Shown: piece by piece, positions 1 through 11,664 of the stretch | How the letters are laid out: the number at the start of each line of letters is the position of its first letter | How positions within the stretch are numbered: the first letter of the stretch is position 1 | Origin: Stereocaulon alpinum | Taxonomy: Eukaryota; Ascomycota; Lecanoromycetes; Lecanorales; Stereocaulaceae | Direction: 5' to 3' | NCBI GenBank assembly: GCA_018257865.1 | Contig: JAEUBA010000029.1 | Location: forward strand, 124,001 to 188,000 | Length of the DNA: 64,000 nucleotides | Notes under the pieces: model-generated | The model's database searches: none | Seen by the model: only the letters and a program-made list of their open reading frames with translations | What the model was told of the DNA's origin: nothing | Translations under genes and position numbers: made by a program

Positions 1-3000
1 ATCACTTGATCCTTCTAGCAAGCGTTGGGTCGCTGATTGCTCGGATAAAGCAGAGACCCACAATTGTCTCCTCACTGGTGGAACAGGATCACCTGTACAC
101 TCCAACCAGACTTCAACGCCCTCTTCTAGAGCTCTCATTACTATTCCTGCATTGCCCCCACCAATTGCTGCATCCAGTGTACGCCCATGAGAGTTGATAG
201 GCAGATTCACGGAAGCGCCCCTCTGAAGCATCTCTTCAAAGGTCTCTAGATTGCCACTTGAAGCTGCAGCTTGTAGGCCTGTACCCCAGAGGTCTGAACA
301 TTGGTCTACATCAGTTCCGTTCTCAATTAAAGTCCTCACAACGTCGCGGTTCCCATGCTCGCAGGCAAGATAAAGGCAGCTCTTTCCCCAGTGATTACGC
401 ACACCGGTGAGTTTTCGATCATATCTTACCAGCTTCGAGACATGGCTTTCGAAGCCCCAGATACATGCAGTGAAGATTGGGTGCGGCGGGAATGAAATAG
501 CATCTTCTAGACGCTGGCGCACCAGGCCTTCACAAGGATAGTCTGCACTGAACACTCGGCATAGAAGACTTATCCATCTTTGAAAAGCAATGCTTGGGAC
601 AGGATCGTTGGTTTCCAGTACGATCATGCTCAGGAATTCTGCTACCATCTCGCAAAGTCTTTCCCGTTCCGACGTGACCTGCTCGTAATGTGATGCCCAG
701 AAGAAGCACGCATACATCTCGAAAATACTCAATTTCAACTCTTGTGCATCTTGGAGGAATCTCGTCGGTAGATGGCCCCATTTGGATTCGTCCTTGAAAG
801 AAAGCAAGAATCCTTGACATATCTCGGCTGCCTGAGCATCACCCGAATCTAGCGATATTTTACCAGATCGCACTAGGTATTCTTTAACAGACCTATGGGC
901 GAACTTAATAGTACCATTCTTAGTCACCCGAATGAAGTTGTTGCCGATCTGGAGCAGGAATGCCTCATCGATGAAAGAATCAACGTTCCCATCTGCGTCA
1001 TGTGCAACCGCTTGGACAAGGCCTTCCATCGATAGAGGACTGAGAGAGCAAAGTACCCATTGCAACGCTTTCGTAACGAGACTGCGCTTGTAACTTTGTC
1101 CCTGGGTGTTCACAGCAAATAAGTCGCAGTAAACGGACTCCAGAGACGGGTGTCCCGTATCACGTTGTAGTATGTCAAGCTTTATCTGAACATCCTTTGG
1201 GTGGAGAATTGGAGCTCTCTTATTGAGGAACACATCGAGCTGGACCTCGACCCACCTAAACCTATGCTCGTAGTCAACCAACGACTCCGTGAGGTCTGTC
1301 AAGGTACGTACATTCCTTCCGCTCGAGATAGAAGCAAGCTGCACAACTGCGAGGCTTGCACTGCAGTCATTCCGCTTCTATCTCGTCGTGAGGGCAGATC
1401 AACCTCATGCTTGATGAAAGTTTCCATATCGAGCGAAGAGTCAAAGTCCTCGACAAGTTTTAGGTCAGCGAAGTTGTGTGTACGAGGTACGTCTATGTCG
1501 CGTCGGCTGGAGAGAAAGATTTTCACGTTAGAGGCGTCTCTTTGGGTTACATTCAGACATTCCATAAGTTCATGGGGATTATGACACTCGTCAAGGGCGT
1601 CGACCACCCAGGTGACTTTGCCAGTTAATTTTGCAAGCTCAATCAGCAATTCCACACACTCTCCCAACGAAGGTTTCCGTGTTGGACTCGGTACGTCAGG
1701 TAAAGGTAGCTCTCCAGTGCATACTGCGGAATATCCGAAGTGAAGTTCAATCCATGTACGCATAGGTTTTGCCAAGCTTCCGTTCATTTCGCTCGACATC
1801 TGGGCCAAGAGAGAACGGAAAACATCAACAGCTTCTCCATGTTGCTGCGATACATAGAAGAAGGCGACTCTTTCGTCGACAGCATTAGCCAGGCACTGCT
1901 GGATAACGATCGATGTGAGGGAGGATTTACCGACACCGACAGTACCGCGCAGCCACAGTACAGACGGAGGTCCATTGCACCACTCAAGATATTTTTGAGA
2001 ATCAAGGAGCCATTGCCCCGAGCCCGAATAATGCGAACCTAGCCTATTGCGAACATCGTCATGATCTTGCTCGACTGAAACATTGGAGATTAATTGCAAG
2101 ACTCTGCATGCAGCCTTCTCTTTCTTATCTTGCTCAACGTATCTTTCTAATAATTTGTTCTCTTGCTTTTGCATTCCTTCTATCACCGTGTGCAACTTTT
2201 TATCTAGACTGACGCTATCAAAGAGTAGGCGGTATTCCTTGCATTCGCTATCAATCTGTAGAATTTCTTGGTGCAACTCTGTCCAATTGTCGACCTTGGG
2301 TACGTTGCGGAGAAATCGTGCCAAAGTTCCACGACTCAAGTAACATGCAGCTTTAGCTTGATACTCAAACACTTTTGCATAAAGCTTGATGAGTACCCTA
2401 CGGAAGCCTTCGCTAAGCTCGACGTCTAGATCCCTTGAGGGTGGTGACAATTTGAGATATTGGGCTATGATAATCCTATGACGGGCAACCAGGTCTGTAA
2501 TCATGTCTAGGCCACTTATTAAGACATCACCTTGTTGAGAATCATTCAACACAGGCTTCAAGCGAAAGTCAGCAATCGGCGAGGGAATCACTCGAAAGGT
2601 TGGTGGACTCACTGCCAGTAAGAAGCAGATACCAGCCCATGCGAGTCCCGCATGAAGCGGATCAGCATTTGCAGCGGAAGTGCCAGTATCCTTAAATGTG
2701 TTGACAATCTTGACGATTCTATCCACCTGTTTTCGGACTTTAACTGACTTATTGCCCCATTGTATTCTCCACTGCTTCTGGACTACCTGCTCCCTTTTGA
2801 CGTTGACGAATGTGCGCACTCGCTCCTGAATGTCTGTATCCACACTTTCAAGGCCTTCCACCGCCAGCTCCAACAATCGTTCATAATTCCTCACTAGCGA
2901 TTCTTCCTTAGCAGCCAGCTGCTCGTATGCCAATCCCCATAGATCATTATGTTCGACCCGCGAAAGAAAGCCTGTTGGGTTCGTCTTCAGACGCTTTGTA

Positions 3001-3047
3001 TTCGGTAGCGACTCTCCAGTCACCAAAGATCCGTCTCTTTTTGGCAT
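1..3047 (-). CDS. NACHT-ankyrin NOD-like receptor (STAND NTPase), 3' end beyond window
   Basis: Exons on the minus strand are 3047-1312 and 1261-1 (open to the window edge); the 50-nt intron 1311-1262 is GTACGT..CATAG and joins ..EGM to FRWVEV in frame. Residues about 1-300 resemble the N-terminal domain of fungal NWD/NACHT NTPases (block HAGLAWAGICFLLAVSPP near 132). A NACHT domain follows, with Walker A GTVGVGKSS at about 368-376 and Walker B VTWVVDALDE near 490. After a winged-helix-like stretch, ankyrin-type repeats begin near position 420 (LYLACEHGNRDVVRTLIENG) and continue off the edge. Known for the family: fungal NLRs act in non-self recognition and heterokaryon incompatibility. The ligand and the effector function of this N-terminus are unknown. 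Coding is intact over the visible part. Confidence 0.88.
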
Positions 3048-3471
3048 TGCTCGGAGATTGAGTCGATGAATTGATTACATGCAGGAACCGGAATAGGGTG
3101 ATCGACCTGGCGCAGCCTGACCATTAAAGCGCGAACACATTTATAGAAACACTGTCATTGCGATTCTTCCTGTGGTCTTTTGGTGGCAATTTGAGGGTAT
3201 TCGTTGGGATGTATGCGAGCGTCGCAATGGAATTTCTTTGCGACTGCAACCCAAATCGTTGCGCTATCTGAGGTCCGGAAAAGGACGGCTTCGAGATCAT
3301 GTTGGCAAGAGCAAGGTGTCTGCGTCTGGAAAGCAACTGAAGAATTATGGCAGCCTTACGGCAAGCATAAGGTAGCCTTAGAATATCTCTCGTACGACCC
3401 CACTTGCCGTCACTGTAATTGGCAACATGTAAAGTCACAACCCTCACCATATCTGCAGAGTTGCCTTTACG
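3048..3471. promoter_or_regulatory. Divergent intergenic region, NACHT gene / zinc-finger gene
   Basis: This 424-bp stretch separates two divergently transcribed genes and should hold both promoters. The short ORFs here overlap each other on both strands, have no recognisable domain and no splice continuation, so I see no gene. No clear TATA or factor site can be singled out by eye. Confidence 0.4.
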
Positions 3472-5118
3472 ATGGCCTCCTCCGTTTGGGCACAATCTCA
3501 ACTATCCCAACTTCTTCCCCTTGACGAAGACTCTTTCCAACAAGTCCTCGAGTACACCTCAACACTCCCAAAGGAAGCCGCTGCTGAACACCTCAAGAAT
3601 CTCCTCGGGGACTCACCCAAAGCTCTAGAATTCATAAGTTCTTACAACTCACGTCGAGACCCCCCTACAACCGCACATTCCACCTCTGAAGCCCCGAAGC
3701 CCAATCGAAAGTCCCGACAAAAAAAGCCTCCGCTCAACAAGCTTCCTCCTCCGCGGAAACCAGAAGACTATGGCAACACCAGTGGGGCATACAAGAAGAG
3801 AGACGAGGATGACTATATGGCTAGCAACAGACGGCCACACCCAGAACCAGCTCTGGCAAAGACATTGGCGCTTTCAGACCAACCTGACGCACGGCAAATA
3901 CCCAAGACGACCATAGAGCCTCCTACCGCTGCTGCAAAACCTCCACCTTCTGCAGCTGGACATCTCTTATCGGACCTGCCTAATGTCCGCTCTGGTTCCC
4001 GCACACCATCTCGTACCTCTTCTCCGGCACCCAAAACCAAGATCAATGTCGCAGGTGGCGCCTCCATGCACGGTGCTTCCACTACTCTCCAAGACCTAGT
4101 AAGGTCCCTGTCTTCTTCACTACGAACTATCCACTAATCACATGGCTTACAGGACTCCGCCATCCGCACTCTCGAGCTCCAAACCAACCCCTCCCTCTCC
4201 ACCTCTTCCCCAGCCGCCCGCCGCTGCGACTGCCTCGCAACGCGCCATCCTCTCCTCGCAGCAGCGCCCAACTGCCTGAATTGCGGCAAGATAATATGCG
4301 TAAAAGAAGGCATAGGCCCCTGCACTTTCTGCGGAACACCACTCCTCACATCGGAGCAAGTAACCTCAATGATCGACTCTCTACGTCAAGAGCGCGGACA
4401 AGAGAAAATGAACCTGAACAATGCATCCCATCGACGTGCAGAGACAGCTACGCAACCGCGCCCTTTTACGAATCCTACATCAAACACCACAGCATCTTCA
4501 TCAAATGCTCCAGACAAGACGCTTGATCTGGCGAAACAACACCGCGATAAGCTCCTAGCCTACCAAGCCGAGAACGCCCGCCGCACACACATCATTGACG
4601 AAGCGGCGGACTTCGAGACACCTACGTCAGGCCAATCGATGTGGTCCTCGCCCGTCGAGCGGGCTGCGCAGCTCAAGCGACAACAGAAGGTACTGAGGGA
4701 GCAGGAGTGGAATGCAAAGCCAGAGTACGAGAAGCGCAAGGTCGTAGTCAGCGTCGATCTCATTGGTGGGAAGGCAGTGCGGAGGATGGGCACGGTGGAG
4801 AAGCCTAAGGAGGTAGAGGAAGACTCAGTGGACATTGCAACAACCAACGAATCAGCCCGAGGAACTACGAGTACGGGCGGTGCGTTCAGCAAAAACCCTT
4901 TGATGAGTGGATTGATACGGCCTGTCTGGAAAGGGAAGGGCAAGGACGCCGAGACAAAAGGAGAAGAGGAAGACAAGGAGAATCAGCCTAGAAAGCAGAT
5001 GTGGAGGCGGGTGCAGGATGATGATGATGATAATGAGGCATTGATATTGGATGGTGGTGTTTATGGTGGAAACGATAGTGATAGGATATTGGGGGAGGAG
5101 GAGCATGCTTTTGGGTAG
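3472..5118 (+). CDS. TRIP4/ASC-1-type C2HC5 zinc-finger protein (Rqt4-like)
   Basis: Exons are 3472-4098 and 4153-5118; the phase-0 intron 4099-4152 (GTAAGG..TTACAG) follows ..TTLQDL and precedes DSAIRTLELQ. The product is 530 aa. The N-terminus (about 1-55, SQLLPLDEDSFQQVLEY) looks like the helical start of the family. A long basic, Pro/Ser-rich linker follows, then a zinc finger directly after the intron: CDC, then HPLLAAAPNCLNCGKIIC, then CTFC, the C2HC5 pattern of activating signal cointegrator 1. The C-terminus is charged and includes a GAT microsatellite coding for aspartates near 5018. Known for the family: human TRIP4 and yeast Rqt4 belong to the ASCC/RQT complex that acts on collided ribosomes. 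That role is inferred here. The gene converges on the small membrane gene downstream. Confidence 0.85.
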
Positions 5119-6349
5119 GATTGAGGGATGCGTAGATAGCTATTGAGCATTATTGGGGCTATCAAGTCAATGTATGTTAGATTATCCGATCCGATCACTA
5201 TGTCTAACAGATTGTCATACTCGCTCCCCATTCAAAGGTTTGCAGCTCGCAATCCACCCATTCGCCTATCTTCCATGTATATATACTGGACTTTCTTCAT
5301 CATATCTCTTTGATGATCCTTCCCACACCACGCACCCAACCCAGGCATCCTCCCACTATAGGCTTAATCCACGGCGCTTTCATGGCACAACTCGCGTGTG
5401 CGTGGTACTCGTTTCGCAACGACGATAGCAGGAGGATAGAGAATCGAATGAACGGGCCGGTGACAGTGGGAGGTAGCAAATTATCTAGGTGGACGGAACA
5501 AGAGCGGTGAAACACCATAGAGTCTTATCGTGCATCAGTGTATCTATCGTTGTTGTAATGTAGCATAGATTAGCGGGCAATGGGATGATTGACAGCTCGC
5601 ATCCTAGGATAAGAGTAACCCGCTAGGAAACTCAAAGGTAGAAGCTCGATTGTACCGTCCTTGATCGTTGTGAGGACTTTGCTCATCGCCTATAGTTCGC
5701 CCACTCTTGAGGGCCGGACATGGTCATGGATATCGCAATCGCAGCCGAGCAGGGCAAATCGAAGGTTGCAAGACTCTGATCTGTATCCGTGTCGACGCCA
5801 GGCTCGATTGAACCTCGCGGCTTGACATCTCTACTGAGCGCTGACGTTCTCAGCGTGACCCCCTCACACCCTATAGCTTCTCCTCGGCGAGCTGTCAAAC
5901 TACACTGATCGAAAACACAGATGAGAGGCTAACCAAGCCGGTATCGAACGGCAACTGGGTTCAGTCGAGCATTGTGTGATCGTTTGCGGGGAGTCCATTG
6001 TGTAGGAGGGACGATTATGGCGGCATCATGTCGTCTGGAAACCGTGCTGGCGTTAGAATGGGGTTCAGGGTAGATCTAGCCTCCAAGATGAATGTGTGCC
6101 CACTGTCTTCTTCCCATGGCTCCTGGGAAAAGCGTTTGTTTCCTGGCTTAGAATAATCAAATAGAGGTTCGAAACTCGACGCTCTGCGCAGTATAAGCTC
6201 GATCGTGGTCGAGGGATAGAGCAGTAGATCGAAGGGATACAGATCGTCCATGTCTTTCTTTCTCCAAGCCACTTCCTGCTGGCCTCTGCACCACTTAGTT
6301 CCAGCAGGCCATCCATGCTCCCAAGAGGGCTTCTAGATTCGACGAGCTT
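5119..6349. other. Gene-free interval between convergent genes
   Basis: The 1.2 kb holds only short overlapping ORFs on both strands. The best is a 78-aa minus-strand reading starting at the ATG near 6251 (MDDLYPFDLL..) and ending at 6015. It has no family I recognise and no clear splice partner, so I do not call it. The rest is presumably the 3' UTRs of the two converging genes plus spacer. Confidence 0.35.
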
Positions 6350-6867
6350 TTAATTCCATAATGGTCTTCCTTGTGCAGGTTTTATGACTTTCTTGCCATC
6401 CGCAGTGTACTGCCTTCCCTCCACTTCCGCAATCTTCGCCTCCAAGGCATTCTTCTTTGTTATAAGGGCCAACCTTGTCTGTTGCAGGATTGCAATCTTA
6501 TCCGCAGGTGTGGCCTGTCGGCGAGCTTCGACTACCTATATCAGATACGGTTGATCAGTAGAATCCTCAGTGCCTCGAGCGTATCAACAAAGTATGAAGG
6601 TTTTGCAATCTGAGCACCAATGAGGCCGAGAAGGTGGCATGTACGAACCTGCTTCTTCTCCTGCTCCTTCTTCAACCCTGCGCCATACCAGGCTCCCACT
6701 ATAGCGATAATACCTGTAGAAGCTGCTAAAATAGCCGGCCGAGCTTTGATACCACGAGACTTGATTGATTGAGATTTGATTGATTGAGCCTTGACTGATG
6801 GAGACTTGAATGGTCGGGGCTTGACTGATTGAGACTTGACTAATTGAGACTTGATTGATTGAGACAT
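6350..6867 (-). CDS. Small single-pass membrane protein with SQSIK repeats
   Basis: Exons on minus are 6867-6649 and 6535-6350, with a 113-nt intron 6648-6536 (GTTCGT..TATAG, phase 0). The 134-aa product has three parts. Residues 1-42 are a basic, serine-rich leader built from SQSIK-type repeats. Residues about 44-64 form a hydrophobic segment (PAILAASTGIIAIVGAWYGA) followed by LKKEQEKKQ. The soluble tail is helical and coiled-coil-like, with TPADKIAILQQTRLALITKK and the ending GRPLWN. The positive, acid-free N-terminus before one membrane segment could be a mitochondrial or ER signal anchor; this is inference. The two exons match in composition and frame, which supports splicing. No function is known to me. 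Confidence 0.72.
6756..6860 (-). repeat. 15-nt minisatellite inside the small membrane protein gene
   Basis: Seven head-to-tail copies of a degenerate 15-mer (plus-strand consensus GAGACTTGATTGATT). They stay in frame and encode the S-Q-S-I/V-K repeats of the N-terminus. The outer copies are nearly perfect and the middle ones have drifted. Confidence 0.85.
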
Positions 6868-7290
6868 TGCAGGCTATATGGTCAGGTTCAGAAAGGACTG
6901 AAGTTCGTGGCGAAGAGAAATCGTTCTGGAGCCTGATGGGGCTTAGCTTGAGTCGGTTTACAGCCTGGAGTCTGGTGTGACCTTCACTCTCCTTTCTATT
7001 CACACAATAACATTTTAGAGAGAACCATTGAGTGCTGGAGATCTGTAATAGCCACTCCGCAGATGCCGACGCTTCTATCTTCACTCTAGCTACATGTATC
7101 CAGCGGGACTATCGGATAGCTCAATAAACAACCTCTTACACAATCATGACTGATAGCTACGTGCATGAGGAACTCGATTGAACAACTTTAGGTGCTCCAG
7201 GTGCTCTCCCAAAGTGTCATTCTCGCAACTTCCTCCCCTTCATCCCAACACCTTCACATCTCTCGCCATCTTCTGCCCCACCACCCCGCG
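6868..7290. promoter_or_regulatory. Divergent intergenic region
   Basis: This interval lies between the minus-strand small membrane gene and the plus-strand phosphatase. An in-frame ATG at 7192 would extend the phosphatase by 33 residues, but the added residues precede the conserved RHGETEW start without family support. The stretch 7200-7290 is C/T-rich like a fungal 5' UTR. Confidence 0.4.
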
Positions 7291-8423
7291 ATGACGACCC
7301 CACGCGCCTTCATCATCCGCCATGGCGAAACAGAATGGTCACTCAATGGCCGCCATACAGGAACCTCAGACATACCACTAACAGCCAATGGCGAAAAACG
7401 TAGCCGTGCAACAGGAAAAGCGCTCATAGGAGACGACCGGCTCATCGTGCCCTCCAAGATCGCCCACATGTACGCCCTGTGTCCTCCCCTAGACCCTCTG
7501 CGATTCCCTCACTCACACTGCCCATTCTCCCCATTGCTTCCCCATACTACAACTAACAACCCACCTCCCCCACCAGATACGTATCCCCCCGCCACCGCGC
7601 CCAAAAAACCCTCGAACTCCTCGACCTCGGCTGCCGCGACAAACTCCCCTGGCAGGAATCCCGCTCCCACACTTCAGACATACGCACAAACGCCAAAGTA
7701 CAAATCTGCAAAGACATACGGGAATGGGACTACGGCGACTACGAAGGCATAACAAGCGCCGAGATCGAAGAGCGCAGAAAGGCGAACGGGGAGGGAAAAT
7801 GGGATATCTGGCGTGATGGATGTCCGGGTGGAGAGTGAGTCTACCCTACTCCTCTAGAACGAATGCAAGAGCAATGCAAGAGCGAACGAAGCAGTAATCA
7901 GGGCTGACAGGATGTGAAACCAGATCCCCAGCCCAAGTAACAGCCCGCCTCGACCGCCTAATCCACGACATCCGCACGCACTACCACAACCACGCAATCG
8001 GCAAACCAAAAGGCGAAGCACCAGTCAGCGACGTCCTACTCGTCGCTCACGGACACATACTGCGCGCGCTGGCTATGAGGTGGATAGGGAAGGAATTGAC
8101 AGAGGGTGTGGCGCTGTTGTTGGAAGGTATGTCCCCATTTTCTCTCTTTCTCTGTATATGTGTAAGTGAATTGGTGGAACACGTGCTGATGATTTCATGA
8201 AGCCGGTGGGGTGGGGATATTGAGGTACGTATTCTATATAGGGAGTGTGGGAGGGCGTAAGGGGGATGTGCTAATGAGGATGATAGTTACGAGCATAGGA
8301 GCGTGCATGAGCCTGCTATTGTGTATGTATTTTTCGGTGCTAATGTTTTTGGTATAGATGCTGACGGGTTGAAACAGATTAGGTGGTTCGTTTATGGTTG
8401 ATATGGTTGAGGATGTCAAATAG
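7291..8423 (+). CDS. Histidine phosphatase of the SHB17 (sedoheptulose-bisphosphatase) type
   Basis: Six exons: 7291-7469, 7577-7834, 7924-8126, 8203-8224, 8287-8322 and 8378-8423, all GT-AG, coding for 247 aa. The phosphohistidine motif RHGETEW is at 10-16 (His11) and the second catalytic His is in LLVAHGH near 188. Family blocks REWDYGDYEG, WDIWRDGCPGGE and AGGVGILSYEH are reached only by splicing, so the 22-nt and 36-nt exons are well supported. In yeast, Shb17 hydrolyses sedoheptulose-1,7-bisphosphate in riboneogenesis. A broader phosphatase of the phosphoglycerate-mutase-like branch is the alternative. Unusually intron-dense for a short gene. It converges on fumarase with about 235 bp between stop codons. 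Confidence 0.88.
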
Positions 8424-8658
8424 ATGGCAAGTGTTGTGAAGGATAGAATAGAGTTGCTTGCGACTGACTAGCTTAGGAATGTCCTGAGTGTATAAGGTTC
8501 ATGAATGTATAGATCAATTCGCTCTATCTACAGACATTTTCTCTCTTGCCAATCTAAACGCTGATATGATACACCCCACGTATTCTAGCACGTTTAAAAG
8601 ATCCGCGAGTACAGATGCAGCGTATTCAAATACGCTATACAACACAACGCAATAAAGC

Positions 8659-10376
8659 TTATGACTTCCTCTCCATCGGGCTCAACATCAATTCCGGACG
8701 GACATACTTGTCAAAGTCCTCTTCACTCAGCGCCTTCAGCTCCATGGCACTTTCTTTCAACGTAAGACCCTTCTTATGAGCATTCTTCGCGACTTTAGAA
8801 GCGGCGTCGTAGCCAATAACCGGATTGAGGCAGGTGACGAGCATGAGACTGGAGCGCTGTTAGTGCAAGTCTTTGTCGAATGATTGGAGAGGAGCTCACC
8901 TCTCATGTAACAAGGTATTGATCCGCTTCTCATCTGCCTCGATACCGACAACTAAGTTCTTCTCAAAGCTCCTCATTCCGTCGGTGAGGATGCGGATGCT
9001 GTGAATCAGATTGCGGATCAAGAGAGGCTTGAAGACGTTGAGCTCAAATTGGCCGTTCATTCCACCGACGGTGACCGCTGTGTGGTTGCCGATTACCTGT
9101 GCACAGATCATAGTCAAGGCCTCCGCTTGTGTAGGATTGACCTTTCCGGGCATGATCGAAGATCCTGGCTCGTTTTCTGGCAGTCTTAATTCACCCAATC
9201 CACAACGAGGTCCAGAGCCCAGGTATCGTATATCTTGTGCGATCTTGAATAATGAGGTTGCAACGGTATTCAAAGCCCCCGAAGCCTCGACAATTGCATC
9301 ATGTGTTGCCAGTGCTTCGAATTTGTTGGGGGCAGTCTTGAAATCCGCTCTCGTCATCCGGCTAATTTCCTCTGCTATAGCTTCTGCAAAGCCTGCAAAT
9401 GTGTTGATACCAGTGCCAACTGCGGTGCCACCTTGGGCGAGGAGCTTGAGATGAGGCAGCGTATCTTGCACGCGCTCGACGCCTCGGTCTAACTGTGCAA
9501 CATAGCCGGAGAACTCCTGACCCAAAGTCAGAGGTGTAGCGTCCTGTAAATGTGTTCGGCCTATCTTAATGATATGGTCGAATTGTTCGCTTTTAGCCTG
9601 CAATGCATTTCGCAGACTTCTCATTGCCGGGATTAAAGACTCCTCGATCTCAAGTACTGCAGCAATGTGCATAACTGTAGGGAAGCTATCGTTAGAGGAG
9701 GCGGACATGTTGACATGGTCGTTGGGGTGGACAGGTTTCTTCGATCCCATGGTGCCGCCAAGTAGCTCGATGGCGCGGTTCGATATGACTTCATTGGCAT
9801 TCATGTTCGATTGCGTTCCCGAGCCTGTCTGCCATACCACGAGAGGAAAATGATCGATGAGCTTAAGGGAAGCAACTTCTTCAGCCGCTTGCTGGATGGC
9901 CTTGCCGATTTCCGGGTCTTGGAAGCACTCAGCCTATGTATGTCTGTGTAGCTGCATTGATATTACCAAGTCCAAATTGCATATTCACAGTCGCCGCTGC
10001 GCCCTTTAGAATGCCGAAGGCTCGAACGACAGCTGGGGGCATTCGATCCTGCGGCTGGTTGATCTTAAAGTTTTCTAATGACCGCTCAGTCTGCGCGCCC
10101 CAATATCTGTCCGAGGCCACCTGCACCTCGCCAAAGGCATCGGTCTCTGTTCGGGTGGATTGTGACTGTGTTCAAAGCCATTTTAGCAATTTGATCTTAG
10201 GTACTTTCGGGCACTAACATGCTCTGGTTAAGGAAGTCTGCACTAACCATGCTGGCGCGCTGTATGAAAGAGAGATTGCTTCTGTGGAGGGCTTTGTGCT
10301 CGAATTGAAATCTTGTAGGAGCTGCTCGAAGGCCGCGACAGGCGTGAATTGGTGAGAAGAGCGATCGGGCAAGCAT
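8659..10376 (-). CDS. FUM1: Fumarate hydratase, class II, mitochondrial
   Basis: Exons on minus: 10376-10248, 10165-9967, 9917-8900 and 8848-8659; introns of 82, 49 and 51 nt; 511 aa. Exon 1 encodes an Arg-rich, acid-poor presequence (MLARSLFSPIHACRGLRAAP) typical of mitochondrial import. The mature enzyme begins near TETDAFGEVQV. Conserved blocks are WGAQTERS, VVWQTGSGTQSNMN, GRTHLQDATPLT and the superfamily signature GSSIMPGKVN at about 361-370, with SLMLVTCLNPVIGYDAA in the last exon. Length and order match eukaryotic fumarases. It hydrates fumarate to L-malate in the TCA cycle. A downstream AUG at the end of exon 1 could in principle start a cytosolic form, as in yeasts that make both forms from one gene; this is inference. 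I see no defect. Confidence 0.96.
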
Positions 10377-11664
10377 TGCGCTGGGCGGACTGAAGCAAAT
10401 TGAAAAGGAACGGGGGAGATGCCTCTCTCGGGGTCGAGGCTAGGACATGATGCCCTCCGAAAAGATGCAAGCTTGCATATCCAGAAGCTGTAATTCCGTC
10501 ACGGCCGCGAGCCAAGATAAAAAAGCACCGGAGCTGCGGGTTTCTCCGACTCCCGGATATTCCCGCCATTGGCCCGAACGGCGATTCAAAGGCGTAGGGA
10601 TCCTTACTTCCTGAAACGTCCGATGGCAAGGCGGCTTCACGTAGAGTTATCATACCGTGAGACACTTGCTACTTGTGGATCAGCTGAAGGCCATTTTTTC
10701 TCGCTCGCTTACTATTGTTACTGATCCACTCAATACTAAGCAAATCAACTGTACTCAGTTGGTGAAACCAGTACACTAGCTTAATCGTCGGCACCTGCGC
10801 AGCTGATAGTTTTCATGCCCTTCAATGAGCAAGTGCGATGTATTCTCTCGTGCTCCACGAAGGATTTGAATAACCTGACTCAGGCTACATCGCCTGGGAC
10901 ACGTATCCGTAGCTAGCCCGTAAATAAGGAGATTCATCGAAGTGTGCAGGACCTGTATCACCCAGATGCTATGAGGAGCGGACCAGAGTCTAATTTTATC
11001 AGGTGTGAGAGCTTGACGCACCATGGGGTGAATGATCGCCATGAGAATCACGATCGGTGTGGTGCCACAGTTTGAGCTTTCTGCTGGATTATACATAAGA
11101 GATCGGATCTAGTCGTGATCCACAACATTGTTGTCGTCAGTCTACCCCATACATAACAGAAGAAATCATCAGAAAGTACGAATCCTTTCGCAAATTTTGG
11201 TTCCCATCATTGACACGCTCACCCATCTCCCACTTAACAATCTACAGCATGCCATTGCTACTCAATTGGACTTCTTATCTCACGTAAGGTCTCTTGCTTG
11301 TCATTCATAGCAGTTCGGAACTTCGTAACAAACGTCGGCAGCTGGAGACAGAAAGATAGGTGTTTTTGTGTGCACTTCATGAAAGACAGACGGGTATCTG
11401 TGGGGTAGTTTTCGCGGCAGCAGTTGCACGCCTTAGTATCGACGCTGTAGAATCCCTAATTCTCTGCCGAATGAGGATAGGCGGACAAGTCCAAAGCTTC
11501 GTCTAAATCGAATTCCGATATCCAGTAAGGACGCATGTACCCCGAATCTATGGTCCGCAGGTCAGTGCCCGGAGAGCTCGCCCAGATCATACGCATCAAA
11601 CGGCTTCGGGATTGGCCCTTTGTGATCTTCGTGGTTGAAATGGTCTCGAAGGTATGATGACTGC
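10377..11664. other. Gene-free interval upstream of fumarase
   Basis: About 1.3 kb with only short ORFs in competing frames. The first few hundred bases should carry the fumarase promoter (minus strand), and 11400-11664 lies just beyond the stop of the second NACHT gene. I see no domain, RNA gene or repeat. Confidence 0.35.

Noticed and set aside
530..820. Minus-strand ORF starting MSRILAFFQG
   Set aside because: It is a shadow frame; the correct frame reads continuously as the NACHT-ankyrin protein.
5683..6316. Possible small genes between the zinc-finger and membrane genes
   Set aside because: Short competing ORFs without a convincing ATG-to-stop family product.
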